Part shown: piece after piece, positions 48,761 through 57,748 of the stretch
Position numbering within the stretch: position 1 is the first letter of the stretch
Layout of the letters: every line of letters begins with the position of its first letter
Origin: Jeongeupia chitinilytica
GTDB taxonomy: Bacteria; Pseudomonadota; Gammaproteobacteria; Burkholderiales; Chitinibacteraceae
Assembly: GCF_014652315.1 (NCBI RefSeq)
Contig: NZ_BMYO01000001.1
Span: forward strand, 186,001-250,000
Length of the DNA stretch: 64,000 nt
Direction: 5' to 3'
The notes under the pieces: generated by a model
The model's input: the letters and a program-made list of their open reading frames with translations, nothing else
Database searches by the model: none
Told to the model about the DNA's origin: nothing
Made by a program: the position numbers and the translations under genes

Positions 48761-51115
48761 ATGAAATTTTCCGAACAATGGCTGCGCAGCTGGGTCGACC
48801 CCCAGCTCGATTCCGAGCAGTTGGCACACCTGCTGACGATGGCCGGCCTCGAGGTTGAAGAGAACGAACCGGCAGCGCCGGCATTCGACAACGTCTTCGT
48901 GGCCGAAGTGCTGTCGATCGCCAAGCACCCGGACGCCGACCGTCTGAACGTTTGCAGTGTCAATGTCGGTGAAGCCGAACCGATCACCATTGTGTGTGGC
49001 GCACCGAACGTGGCCGTCGGCCTGAAAGTGCCGTGCGCCCGTATCGGTGCGACGCTGCCCGGCGATTTCAAGATCAAGCGCGCCAAGGTGCGCGGCGTCG
49101 AATCGTCCGGCATGTTGTGCTCGGGCGACGAGTTGGGGATTCCTGATGGCGTTGACGGCCTGCTGCTGCTGCCGGCCGATGCGCCGGTCGGCACCCCGAT
49201 CCGCGACTACCTGCAGCTCGATGACCGGTTGCTGACGCTCAAGCTCACGCCGAATCGTGCCGACTGCCTGTCAATCAAGGGTATTGCCCGCGAAGTCGCC
49301 GCGCTGACCGGCGCTGCAGCCAGCCCGGTGCTGCCGCAGGCCGTCGCGCCGTCGATCGACGACGCACGTACCGTTACGCTGCATGCCGCCGATGCCTGCC
49401 CGCGCTACATCGGCCGCGTGCTGCGCAACGTCGATACCCGCGCCGCCACGCCGGACTGGATGAAGCAGCGTCTGGCACGCTCGGGCATCCGTTCGATCTC
49501 GGCCGTGGTCGATGTCACCAATTACGTGCTGCTCGAGCAGGGGCAACCGATGCATGCGTTCGACCTGGCCAGGATCGAAGGCGGCGTGCAGGCGCGCTTT
49601 GCCAAGCCGGGTGAAAAGCTCGTGCTGCTGAACGAGAAGGAAGTTGCCCTGGATTCCGACATGCTCGTCATTGCCGACGACGTGAAGGCGCTGGCACTGG
49701 CCGGCATCATGGGAGGGCTGGAGTCGTCGGTTGGCGATGCAACCCGCGATCTGTTCCTCGAGTCTGCCTACTTCGCGCCGGGCGTGATTGCCGGCAAGGG
49801 GCGTCGCCTGGGATTCAGCTCGGACAGCTCGCACCGCTTCGAGCGCGGTGTCGATTTCGGCGCCAGTCGTGCCGCGCTGGAGCGCGCCACGCAGCTGATC
49901 CTCGATATCTGCGGCGGTCAGGCCGGACCGGCGAGCGAAGCCGTCGGCACGCTGCCGGCGCGTCCGCCGGTGACGCTGCGCGTCTCGCGCGTCGCCAGGG
50001 TGCTTGGCGTGCAATTGAGTGCCGAAGAGATTGTCGCGATTCTGGGTCGGATCGGTCTGCCGGCCGAACTTGCCGGTGATGCGATCACCGTCACGCCGCC
50101 GAGTTTCCGTTTCGACATCGAAATCGAGGAAGACCTGATCGAGGAAGTGGCACGCGTTTACGGCTACGAAAATATCCCGGTGTCGGCATCGAACGCCAAA
50201 CTGGCGATGCTGCCGCTGCCGGGCGACGCACGTGGCCGGATGGCGCTGAAGCAGCTGCTGGTGGCGCGCGATTACCGCGAAGCGATCAACTACGCTTTCG
50301 TCGAGGCGAAATGGGAAGCCGACTTTGCCGGCAATACCGCGCCAGTGAAACTGATCAATCCGATCGCCAGCCAGATGAGCGTGATGCGCTCGACGCTGAT
50401 CGGTGGTCTGATCGCCGGTCTCAAGCACAACCTGAACCGCAAGCAGGAGCGCGTCCGTCTGTTCGAAGTGGCACGGGTGTTCAACGGTGTGGCCGCCGAT
50501 GTCCAGCCGGAACGCATTGCCGCGCTGGCCTGGGGGGCGCGTGCCCCCGAACAGTGGGGTGCCGGCAAGGACAAGGTCGATTTTTTCGACATCAAGGCCG
50601 ACGTCGAGGCGCTGATCGCACCGCGCGTGGCCGAGTTCCGCCGCGCCAGCCACCCTGCGTTGCACCCCGGACGCTCGGCCGAGGTCGTGCTTGACGGCGT
50701 CGCGATCGGTGTTGTCGGTGAACTGCATCCGCAGTGGGTGCAGGCCTACGAAATCGGCCAGGCCCCGGTGTTGTTCGAGCTGGATGTCGCTGCGCTGTTG
50801 TCGGTGTCCCGGATCAAGGCCGAGCCGGTGTCGAAGTTCCAGCCGGTCCGTCGCGATCTGGCGCTGGTCGTCGACGAAGCCGTTTCGGTGGCCGAGTTGC
50901 AGGCCGCCTTCGCGACCGTGAAGAACCCGCTGGTGAGCAGCGTGGCGCTGTTTGACGTCTACCGTGGCAAGGGTGTCGAGGAAGGGAAAAAGAGCCTTGC
51001 TTTCAAGGTGTTAATCCAAGATACTCGGAAAACTTTGACCGATGAAGAGGTCGATGCCGCCGTCAATCAGCTGCTGCGCAAAGCAGAAACGTGCGGCGCG
51101 ATGTTGAGGGCGTAA
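48761..51115 (+). CDS. pheT: Phenylalanyl-tRNA synthetase beta subunit
   Basis: 784-residue subunit handling tRNA binding and editing. EMAP-like tRNA-binding domain at about 40-150 (VAEVLSIAKHPDADRLNVC), B3/B4 editing domain (about 210-385), B5 domain, inactive class II core, and the C-terminal ferredoxin-like anticodon-binding domain (FQPVRRDLALVVDEAV). Start 48761 with TTGGAG upstream. A short perfect hairpin (48724-48740) lies in the pheS-pheT spacer. Its stop overlaps a possible early ATG of ihfA. Confidence 0.97.
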   Translation: MKFSEQWLRSWVDPQLDSEQLAHLLTMAGLEVEENEPAAPAFDNVFVAEVLSIAKHPDADRLNVCSVNVGEAEPITIVCGAPNVAVGLKVPCARIGATLPGDFKIKRAKVRGVESSGMLCSGDELGIPDGVDGLLLLPADAPVGTPIRDYLQLDDRLLTLKLTPNRADCLSIKGIAREVAALTGAAASPVLPQAVAPSIDDARTVTLHAADACPRYIGRVLRNVDTRAATPDWMKQRLARSGIRSISAVVDVTNYVLLEQGQPMHAFDLARIEGGVQARFAKPGEKLVLLNEKEVALDSDMLVIADDVKALALAGIMGGLESSVGDATRDLFLESAYFAPGVIAGKGRRLGFSSDSSHRFERGVDFGASRAALERATQLILDICGGQAGPASEAVGTLPARPPVTLRVSRVARVLGVQLSAEEIVAILGRIGLPAELAGDAITVTPPSFRFDIEIEEDLIEEVARVYGYENIPVSASNAKLAMLPLPGDARGRMALKQLLVARDYREAINYAFVEAKWEADFAGNTAPVKLINPIASQMSVMRSTLIGGLIAGLKHNLNRKQERVRLFEVARVFNGVAADVQPERIAALAWGARAPEQWGAGKDKVDFFDIKADVEALIAPRVAEFRRASHPALHPGRSAEVVLDGVAIGVVGELHPQWVQAYEIGQAPVLFELDVAALLSVSRIKAEPVSKFQPVRRDLALVVDEAVSVAELQAAFATVKNPLVSSVALFDVYRGKGVEEGKKSLAFKVLIQDTRKTLTDEEVDAAVNQLLRKAETCGAMLRA

Positions 51116-51135
51116 TGCAGTACGGAACCACCACA

Positions 51136-51453
51136 ATGACGCTGACCAAGGCCGACCTTGCCGACATGCTGTTCGACAAGGTAGGCCTCAACAAGCGCGA
51201 AGCAAAAGACATGGTCGAGGCGTTTTTCGAAGAGATCCGCCTCTCACTGGCCGACGGGGATGTCGTGAAGTTGTCCGGATTCGGCAACTTCCAGCTGCGC
51301 GACAAGCCGCAGCGCCCCGGGCGCAACCCCAAGACCGGGGAAGAAATCCCGATTTCCGCCCGCCGGGTGGTGACCTTTCACGCCAGCCAGAAGCTCAAGG
51401 GCTTAGTCGAAATCCACTATGCAAAGCACCAGCAACGTCGTTCCGACCAATGA
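51136..51453 (+). CDS. ihfA: Integration host factor subunit alpha
   Basis: 105-residue DNA-bending protein of the HU/IHF family, dimerising with IhfB to shape promoters and recombination sites. MTLTKADLADMLFDKVGLNKREAKDMVEAFFEEIR start (shown by LTKADLADMLFDKVGLNKRE), the GFGNFQLRDKPQRPGRNPKTGE arm with the intercalating Pro, and PISARRVVTFHASQKLK. ATG 51136 fits the family start; ATG 51115, overlapping the pheT stop, would add seven residues. Conserved pheT-ihfA order. Confidence 0.95.
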   Translation: MTLTKADLADMLFDKVGLNKREAKDMVEAFFEEIRLSLADGDVVKLSGFGNFQLRDKPQRPGRNPKTGEEIPISARRVVTFHASQKLKGLVEIHYAKHQQRRSDQ

Positions 51454-51778
51454 GCTGCCGCCGATTCCGGCGAAGCGCTACTTCACCATCGGTGAGGTCA
51501 GCGAGCTGTGCGGCGTCAAGCCGCACGTACTGCGCTACTGGGAGCAGGAGTTCACGCAGCTCAAGCCGGTGAAGCGCCGGGGTAACCGCCGCTACTACCA
51601 GCACCATGAAGTGCTGCTGGTGCGACGGATCCGCTCGTTGCTGTACGAGCAGGGTTTCACCATCAGCGGTGCGCGCAACCAGCTTGCGCATCTGGGCGAG
51701 GGTACTGCCGGCAGCAACGAAGTGACCGCGTCGGTACGGCAGGAGCTGCAGGCCCTGCTCGACTGGCTCAAGCTCTAG
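51419..51778 (+). CDS. MerR-family transcriptional regulator
   Basis: 119-residue regulator with an N-terminal winged helix (about 19-90): KRYFTIGEVSELCGVKPHVLRYWEQEF, then KRRGNRRYYQHHEVLLVRRIRSLLYEQGFTI. There are no Cys metal ligands at the C-terminus, so it is the small MerR type that follows ihfA in most beta- and gammaproteobacteria. Ligand and targets unknown. It overlaps the end of ihfA by 35 bp, so the two are cotranscribed. Confidence 0.9.
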   Translation: MQSTSNVVPTNELPPIPAKRYFTIGEVSELCGVKPHVLRYWEQEFTQLKPVKRRGNRRYYQHHEVLLVRRIRSLLYEQGFTISGARNQLAHLGEGTAGSNEVTASVRQELQALLDWLKL

Positions 51779-51814
51779 CGCAGTCGCTGCGAAGCCGTTA
51801 TACTTCGCAGCTCT

Positions 51815-51891
51815 CGGAATGTAGCGCAGCCTGGTAGCGCACTTGCATGGGGTGCAAGGGGTCGCGAGTTCGAATCCCGCCATTCCGACCA
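51815..51891 (+). tRNA. tRNA-Pro (anticodon GGG)
   Basis: 77 nt with encoded CCA. Acceptor CGGAATG/CATTCCG; anticodon stem CTTGC/GCAAG with loop ATGGGGT, anticodon GGG (reads CCC/CCU); T-arm GTTCGAATC. Conserved position after ihfA-merR. Confidence 0.96.
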
Positions 51892-51899
51892 GTACAGAT

Positions 51900-51932
51900 A
51901 AGGGCTTAGACTTCACGGTCTAAGCCCTTATT
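51900..51932 (+). terminator. Intrinsic terminator after tRNA-Pro
   Basis: AAGGGCTTAGAC (51900-51911), loop TTCACG, GTCTAAGCCCTT (51918-51929), then attgcattt. A perfect 12-bp stem with a modest T-tract. Confidence 0.85.
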
Positions 51933-51997
51933 GCATTTGCACTCGTCAAGGCCGGCCTGGCTGTGTTGCTGATGGTCGCCAACCTCCGGAGCCCGTC

Positions 51998-53386
51998 ATG
52001 AGTTCGACCGCCGCATTCTCCCTGCTGTCCCTGTCGCCCGCTTTCCTGCAGAACCTCGACAGTCTCGGTTACCAGCACATGACGCCGATCCAGTCGCAGG
52101 CGCTGCCGGTGATTCTGAACGGTCATGACCTGATCGCGCAGGCCAAGACCGGCAGCGGCAAGACCGCGGCGTTCGGCATCGGCATCCTCAATGCGCTGAA
52201 TCCGCGCTTTTTCGGTATCCAGGCACTGGTCCTGTGCCCGACGCGCGAACTCGCCGATCAGGTGGCCAAGGAACTGCGCCGGCTGGCGCGGCACGTCGAC
52301 AACGTCAAGATCATCGCCCTGTGCGGCGGCACGCCGATGGGCCCGCAGATCGGTTCGCTCGAGCATGGCGCGCACATCGTCGTCGGTACGCCGGGACGGA
52401 TCCGCGATCACCTCGGTCGTGGCACGGTCGACCTGTCGACGATCAGCACGCTGGTGCTTGATGAGGCCGACCGCATGGTCGACATGGGTTTCTACGAAGA
52501 CATCATGGGCATCGCCAGCGCCTGCCCGAAAAAGCGCCAGACGCTGCTGTTTTCGGCGACCTACCCGGACACGATCCGCAAGGAGAGTGCGCGCCTGCTG
52601 CGTCTGCCGGTCGAGATCAAGGTCGAGTCGCTGCACGACGCCAGCCGGATCGAACAGCGCTTCTACGAAGTCGAGCACGAGGATCGCAACGCTGCGGTGG
52701 CGATGCTGCTCGACCATTACCGGCCGAAGTCGGCGCTGGCGTTCTGCAACACCAAGATCCACTGCCGCGAGCTGGTCGACGAACTGCGCGAGCGCGGCTT
52801 CTCGGCGCTGGCGCTGTACGGCGATCTTGAGCAGCGTGACCGCGACGAGATCCTGCTGCAGTTCGCCAACGGCAGCTGCACCGTGCTGGCCGCGACCGAT
52901 GTTGCTGCGCGCGGGCTCGACATCACCACACTCGATTACGTGATCAACGTCGATGTCTCGCGCGACACCGAAGTGCACATCCACCGGATCGGCCGCACCG
53001 GGCGCGGCAAGGAACGCGGCATCGCGCTGAGCCTCGCTTCGCCGCAAGAGAAGAAATGGGTCAAGCTGATCGAGGAGTATCAGGGCGGCCCGGTGCGCTG
53101 GTTCGGCCTCGATACGCTGGCGCCGGCCAGCGAGGCGCCGCTGCTGCCGCAGATGGTGACCCTGTGCATCGCCGGCGGCAAGAAGGACAAGCTGCGCCCC
53201 GGCGACCTGCTTGGCGCGTTGACCGGCGATGCGGGCATCAGCGGTGAATTCGTCGGCAAGATCAATGTGTTCGACCACGCGACCTATGTCGCGCTCGACC
53301 GCCGGGTTGCCGACAAGGCGTTCAAGCGGCTCGCGCACGGCAAGATCAAGGGCCGCGCGTTCAAGATGCGCTTCATCGAAGGCTGA
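51998..53386 (+). CDS. dbpA: ATP-dependent RNA helicase DbpA
   Basis: 462-residue DEAD-box helicase activated by hairpin 92 of 23S rRNA and involved in 50S assembly. Q motif and Walker A AQAKTGSGKTAAF, PTRELADQ, DEAD in LVLDEADRMVDMGF, SAT, and helicase C-terminal HRIGRTGRGKERG. The last ~75 residues form the DbpA-type RRM (KLRPGDLLGALTGDAGISGEFVGKI...), which separates it from RhlE or SrmB types. Ribosome binding site CCGGAG. Converges on the MFS gene with directly adjacent stop codons. Confidence 0.93.
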   Translation: MSSTAAFSLLSLSPAFLQNLDSLGYQHMTPIQSQALPVILNGHDLIAQAKTGSGKTAAFGIGILNALNPRFFGIQALVLCPTRELADQVAKELRRLARHVDNVKIIALCGGTPMGPQIGSLEHGAHIVVGTPGRIRDHLGRGTVDLSTISTLVLDEADRMVDMGFYEDIMGIASACPKKRQTLLFSATYPDTIRKESARLLRLPVEIKVESLHDASRIEQRFYEVEHEDRNAAVAMLLDHYRPKSALAFCNTKIHCRELVDELRERGFSALALYGDLEQRDRDEILLQFANGSCTVLAATDVAARGLDITTLDYVINVDVSRDTEVHIHRIGRTGRGKERGIALSLASPQEKKWVKLIEEYQGGPVRWFGLDTLAPASEAPLLPQMVTLCIAGGKKDKLRPGDLLGALTGDAGISGEFVGKINVFDHATYVALDRRVADKAFKRLAHGKIKGRAFKMRFIEG

Positions 53387-54907
53387 TCAGGCCAGCGCAC
53401 GCTGCGCGAGTACCACGCCGGCCGCGGCGACGCAGATCACGGCCAGCGCCACGAACAGGTGGTCGCAGGCGATTAGCGTCGCCTGCTGGTCGATCTGCAG
53501 CGACAGGCGTGCCAGCATGTCGGGTGTACGGGGCAGGTCGGGCGCCAGTGCTTGCAGGTCGAACACGTTGATCCTGCCAACCAGATCGGTGCGGGCGATG
53601 GCCCGGTCGGTCTGCAGCCACTGGCTGGTCATGCCGGTGCCCAGCGCGGTCGCGACCTCGCGCATGATGTTCTTCAGCTGGTAGGCGTGGACGAAGTCCT
53701 CGGGTTCGAAGTCGAGATAGGTCATCGACGCGACCTGCACCATGATCAGTGCGGTGGTCAGGCTCTGCAGCATCATCGCCGGCATCAGGGCCGGAATCGA
53801 CGCACCGGGCATCGCGCCGACCGACAGTAGTGTCGCCGCCAGTGCGAACACGATGAAGCCGGCGGTGATGACCCGTCGACGGCGGAAGATGCGGCGGAAG
53901 CTGAAGGTGTGCAGCATCACGCCGATCAGGCCGATCCCGCCGGCCAGACTCAGCACCATCCCGGTCGTCTGGAAGTTGAAACCCAGCCCCGCCTGCAGGA
54001 AGGACGGCACCAGATAGTTCCAGCCGCCCGAGATCAGGTAGTAGAGCGAATAAAAGCCCAGCCCGACCAGATAGCGACGGCTACCAAGGCGGCGGACGTC
54101 CAGCCACGGATCCGGGTGGTTGTGCAGCCAGCGGAACGCGAACACCAGCAGGCCTGCGCCGGCGAGCAATGCGGCCGTCTCGCCGCCGGACAGGCCGATC
54201 CGTGCCAGGCGGAAATCCTCGACGCCATGCAGCAGCAGCAGCGCGCCGAAGCCGAAGGCCAGCGCCGCAGGCCAGCCGAGCGTGCCCATCTGCGCCGTGG
54301 TCGGCTGTTCACGGCGCCGCGGGAACAGCGTCAGCACCATCGCGAACAGCGGCACGGTCACCAGTGCCTGCACCAGAAAGATCGCGCGCCAGCCGAGGTT
54401 CAGTGCCAGCTCGGCCGAAACCCACGGTGCCAGTGCGGTCAGGGCAAAGCTGCCCAAGCCGAAGCCGACGAAGATCGGCAGGCGCTCGTGCGGTTCGCTG
54501 ACGAGCTGCGCGATGATGCGTGCAGCGGCAAACAGCCCGCCGCCGCCCAGCCCCTGCACGGCGCGTGCGAGCACCAGCTCGCTGATGTTGTTGGCCGATG
54601 CGCACAGCAGGGCACCGGCGCAGAACACCAGCAGCGACAGCAGGATGTAACGGCGGAAGGTGATCCGCGTGCCGATGCGGCCGAGTACGAGGTTGGCGAC
54701 GACCGCAGCGGCGGCGTAGACGGTGATGGCCCACAGGTATTCTTCGGGCGCGGCATTCACGCCGCCCTGGATGTGTGCGCCGGCAATGCCGATCATCGAC
54801 GAGGCGACGAAATCGACACCGGTCACGCAGCCGGCGGTCAGGCCGAACAGATAGACCCGGGCCCGGCCGAGCTCGGGGTGTCTGGAAAGCAGGGGGAGGG
54901 TATTCAT
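53387..54907 (-). CDS. MFS transporter, DHA2-like (14 membrane helices)
   Basis: 506-residue major facilitator protein. About 14 hydrophobic segments indicate the DHA2 drug:proton antiporter group (EmrB/FarB-like). It differs from typical EmrB in its N-terminal motif: GIAGAHIQGGVNAAPEEYLWAITVY, then the motif-A-like loop GRIGTRITFRRY. Substrate unknown; a drug or toxic-compound exporter is inferred. Divergent from a LysR regulator across 63 bp, so regulation by that protein is likely. No EmrA-type membrane fusion gene is adjacent. Confidence 0.85.
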   Translation of the reverse strand: MNTLPLLSRHPELGRARVYLFGLTAGCVTGVDFVASSMIGIAGAHIQGGVNAAPEEYLWAITVYAAAAVVANLVLGRIGTRITFRRYILLSLLVFCAGALLCASANNISELVLARAVQGLGGGGLFAAARIIAQLVSEPHERLPIFVGFGLGSFALTALAPWVSAELALNLGWRAIFLVQALVTVPLFAMVLTLFPRRREQPTTAQMGTLGWPAALAFGFGALLLLHGVEDFRLARIGLSGGETAALLAGAGLLVFAFRWLHNHPDPWLDVRRLGSRRYLVGLGFYSLYYLISGGWNYLVPSFLQAGLGFNFQTTGMVLSLAGGIGLIGVMLHTFSFRRIFRRRRVITAGFIVFALAATLLSVGAMPGASIPALMPAMMLQSLTTALIMVQVASMTYLDFEPEDFVHAYQLKNIMREVATALGTGMTSQWLQTDRAIARTDLVGRINVFDLQALAPDLPRTPDMLARLSLQIDQQATLIACDHLFVALAVICVAAAGVVLAQRALA

Positions 54908-54970
54908 CGCCCAAGCGTACGCAGTTCACCGGGCTGGAAAAATACCGGCAAATGGATTTATTGTTCATCC

Positions 54971-55861
54971 ATGCAAACAAAAGACTGGAACGACTGGTAC
55001 CGATTCGTGCTGGTGGCACAACTGGGCAGCTTCACCCGCGCTGCCGAGCGGCTGGGAATGCCGAAATCGTCACTGAGCCTTGCGATCAGCCGACTGGAGA
55101 AGCGCACCGGCGTGCGGCTGTTCGAGCGCAGCACGCGCCGGCTGCGGCTGACCGAAGAGGGAGGGCAGCTCTTGCAAGCCGTTCAGCCGTTGTTCACCCA
55201 GCTGGACGACATTGCCGATCACCTGCATGCGGCCGATGACCGGCTGCGGGGCGTGCTGCGGATTGCCGCACCGTACGAGTTCGGTACGCAGCAGCTTGGC
55301 GACGTCATCTGCAACGTGCTGGCCGACCATCCCGAACTCGACATCCACGTCGACGTGAGCGCCAGACGTGTCGATCCGCTCGCCGACGGTTACGACATCG
55401 TGTTCGTCGTCACCGTCGATGCCCTGCCCGATTCAAGTCAGGTGATGCGGCGCGTTGTCAGTGTCGAGCGCGGATTGTATGCATCGCCGGCTTTGTTGAA
55501 AGCGTCGCCGCCATTGATGTCGCCGGCGGCGCTCGGCGGCTGGCCGCTGGTGGCGTCGCCGAACGAGCAGCAGTGGCAGTTTGCCTCGCCACACGGCGAG
55601 CCCTTGCTGTTGCCGCTGTCGCCGCGGCTGCGCACGCAGAATGCCGCACTGCGGCTGCGCGCGGCGGTCGAAGGGCTCGGCGTGGCCATGCTGGCAACGA
55701 CGTTCTGCGAGCAGGAGGTGGCCCGTGGCGAACTGGTCCGACTGTTGCCGGACTGGCCCACCGATCCTTTGCAGATCTATGCCCTGCTGCCGGCCCGGCG
55801 GCTGATGCCGGCGCGGACCCGGCATTTCCTCGAAAGGCTGGGCTCGCTGCTGCAGCGCTGA
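54971..55861 (+). CDS. LysR-family transcriptional regulator
   Basis: 296-residue regulator. Winged helix at about 5-65 (FVLVAQLGSFTRAAERLGMPKSSLSLAISRLEKRTGVRLFERSTRRLRLTEEG, shown by SLAISRLEKRTGVRLFERST) and a periplasmic-binding-protein-like effector domain (about 90-296) of the CrgA/DsdC-like branch. Divergent from the MFS pump, the classic layout for a LysR activator of its neighbour. A short dyad TTGTT-N10-AACAA (54961-54980) overlaps the start codon and may be an autoregulatory site. Ligand unknown. Confidence 0.88.
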   Translation: MQTKDWNDWYRFVLVAQLGSFTRAAERLGMPKSSLSLAISRLEKRTGVRLFERSTRRLRLTEEGGQLLQAVQPLFTQLDDIADHLHAADDRLRGVLRIAAPYEFGTQQLGDVICNVLADHPELDIHVDVSARRVDPLADGYDIVFVVTVDALPDSSQVMRRVVSVERGLYASPALLKASPPLMSPAALGGWPLVASPNEQQWQFASPHGEPLLLPLSPRLRTQNAALRLRAAVEGLGVAMLATTFCEQEVARGELVRLLPDWPTDPLQIYALLPARRLMPARTRHFLERLGSLLQR

Positions 55862-55940
55862 CTGCCACCCGGGGTCGCGGGATCGGGGGCCATGGTAGAA
55901 TTGCCGATCAACTCAAATACTGCGCCTCGGGGAGTCTTTC

Positions 55941-57044
55941 ATGTCCGGCAATTCGCTCGGTTTGTTGTTCACCGTTACCTCGTTCGGCGAATCGCACGGG
56001 CCGGGCATCGGCTGCATCGTCGACGGTTGCCCGCCGGGGCTGGCACTCTCGCTCGAGGACATCCAGCTCGAACTCGATCGCCGCAAGCCGGGCACCAGCC
56101 GCCACGTCACGCAGCGCAAGGAGCCCGATACTGTCGAAATCCTCTCGGGCGTGTTCGAAGGCAAGACCACCGGTACGCCGATCGCGCTGCTGATCCGCAA
56201 CCAGGACCAGCGCAGCCAGGATTACGGCAAGATCGTCGAAACGTTCCGCCCGGGCCACGCCGACTACACCTACTGGCACAAGTACGGCATCCGCGACTAC
56301 CGCGGCGGCGGTCGCAGCTCGGCGCGCGAAACCGCGGTGCGTGTCGCCGCCGGCGCGATCGCCAAAAAGTGGCTGTCCGAGAAGTTCGGCATCGTCATCC
56401 GCGGCTACATGAGCCAGCTCGGCGAGATCGAGATCCCGTTCGAAAGCTGGGACCAGGTCGGCGACAACGCCTTCTTCGCGCCGAACAACGCCATCGTGCC
56501 GCAGCTCGAGGACTACATGGACCTCGTCCGCAGCGAACGCGATTCGGTCGGCGCCAGGATCACCGTCGTCGCCGAGAACGTGCCGGTCGGTTGGGGCGAG
56601 CCGGTGTACGACCGCCTCGACGCCGATATCGCCTACAACATGATGAACATCAACGCGGTGAAGGGCGTCGAGATCGGCGCCGGTTTCGCCAGCGTCGCCC
56701 AGCGCGGCTCGGTGCACTGCGACGAACTGACGCCGCAGGGCTTTGCCACCAACCACGCCGGTGGCGTGCTCGGCGGCATTTCCAGCGGCCAGGACATCGT
56801 CGTCAATCTCGCGGTCAAACCGACGTCGAGCATCGCGCAGGAACGCCGGTCGATCGACAAGCAGGGCAACCCGGTGATGATGGCCACGACCGGCCGCCAC
56901 GATCCGTGCGTCGGCATCCGCGCGACGCCGATCGCCGAGGCGATGCTGGCGCTGACGCTGATCGACCACGCGCTGCGCCACCGCGCCCAGTGCGGTGACG
57001 TCGTCGTCGATACGCCGCGCATTCCCGGCAAGATCGCCAAGTGA
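55941..57044 (+). CDS. aroC: Chorismate synthase
   Basis: 367-residue FMN-dependent enzyme making chorismate from EPSP, the last step of the shikimate pathway. Diagnostic blocks: TSFGESHGPGIGCIVDGCPPG, RHVTQRKEPDTVEILSGVFEG, GHADYTYWHKYGIRDYRGGGRSSARET (part: DYRGGGRSSARETAVRVAAG) and GRHDPCVGIRATPIAEAM. Ribosome binding site GGGGAG. Followed by the lipoprotein gene after a few bases. Confidence 0.98.
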   Translation: MSGNSLGLLFTVTSFGESHGPGIGCIVDGCPPGLALSLEDIQLELDRRKPGTSRHVTQRKEPDTVEILSGVFEGKTTGTPIALLIRNQDQRSQDYGKIVETFRPGHADYTYWHKYGIRDYRGGGRSSARETAVRVAAGAIAKKWLSEKFGIVIRGYMSQLGEIEIPFESWDQVGDNAFFAPNNAIVPQLEDYMDLVRSERDSVGARITVVAENVPVGWGEPVYDRLDADIAYNMMNINAVKGVEIGAGFASVAQRGSVHCDELTPQGFATNHAGGVLGGISSGQDIVVNLAVKPTSSIAQERRSIDKQGNPVMMATTGRHDPCVGIRATPIAEAMLALTLIDHALRHRAQCGDVVVDTPRIPGKIAK

Positions 57045-57049
57045 GCGCG

Positions 57050-57691
57050 ATGCGCACGCTGGTTCTGCTGGCCATTCTGGCGCTGCTCGGCGGCTGCGCA
57101 ACGTCGCCGCCGACGTTCAAGGCCGAGGTCAGCGTGCGTCACCAGATCGCGTCCGATGTCGCCGGCAAGCGGTTCGCGTTCAAGCGCGACGCCAGCCAGG
57201 CGCAGAGCCTGCTGCAGCGCGACGTCGAGCACGATGTCGCCGTTGCGCTCGAGGGTTACGGGCTGACGCAGGAAAGCAATCCGGGCCGCGCCGACTGGCT
57301 GGTCGAACTCGCTTACGGCGTCGACGACGGCAAGACCGTCACCTACAACCAGCCGGTGTGGGGCACGACGTATTACACCTATTACCGGCGTGTCTACAGC
57401 GGCAACAGCTACGTCATCGTGCCGTACTACTATCCGAGCACCGAAGTCGTCGGCAGTCAGCCGGTGTCCGAAACGGTGTATACGCGCTACCTGGCCATCG
57501 ACATCTACGACCGCAGGGCGCTGGCGCGCAACGACTTCGCCAAGCTGTACGAGGGCGAGGCGAAGAACCGCAGCGGCAGCAGCAAGTTCGACAACGCGTT
57601 GCCCTACCTGACCCGCGCGCTGTTCCAGACTTTCCCCGGCACGGCCGGGACGCGCACGGTCCAGTTGCCGCTGCCGCCGGTCCAACCCTGA
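57050..57691 (+). CDS. DUF4136 domain lipoprotein
   Basis: 213-residue predicted lipoprotein. The signal peptide MRTLVLLAILALLGGC gives lipidation at Cys16; the mature part matches DUF4136 (a beta-rich domain with an early SVRHQIASDVAGKRFAF-type strand and a DWLVELAYGV strand). A Tyr-rich stretch occurs at about 105-135 (TYYTYYRRVY... VPYYY). Function unknown; probably at the outer membrane. Start ATG 57050; GTG 57041 overlapping the aroC stop would put three residues before the signal. Part of the aroC-to-hpnE gene run. Confidence 0.8.
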   Translation: MRTLVLLAILALLGGCATSPPTFKAEVSVRHQIASDVAGKRFAFKRDASQAQSLLQRDVEHDVAVALEGYGLTQESNPGRADWLVELAYGVDDGKTVTYNQPVWGTTYYTYYRRVYSGNSYVIVPYYYPSTEVVGSQPVSETVYTRYLAIDIYDRRALARNDFAKLYEGEAKNRSGSSKFDNALPYLTRALFQTFPGTAGTRTVQLPLPPVQP

Positions 57692-57748
57692 GCGCATGAC
57701 GCCGTCGCTGGGTGAGCGCGCTGTGCCGTACCCGTTCGGGAGCTGCTG

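Noticed and set aside
54961..54980. TTGTT-N10-AACAA dyad at the LysR start as a definite operator
   Set aside because: Only 5-bp arms and it overlaps the start codon; mentioned with the gene but not strong enough for a separate feature.
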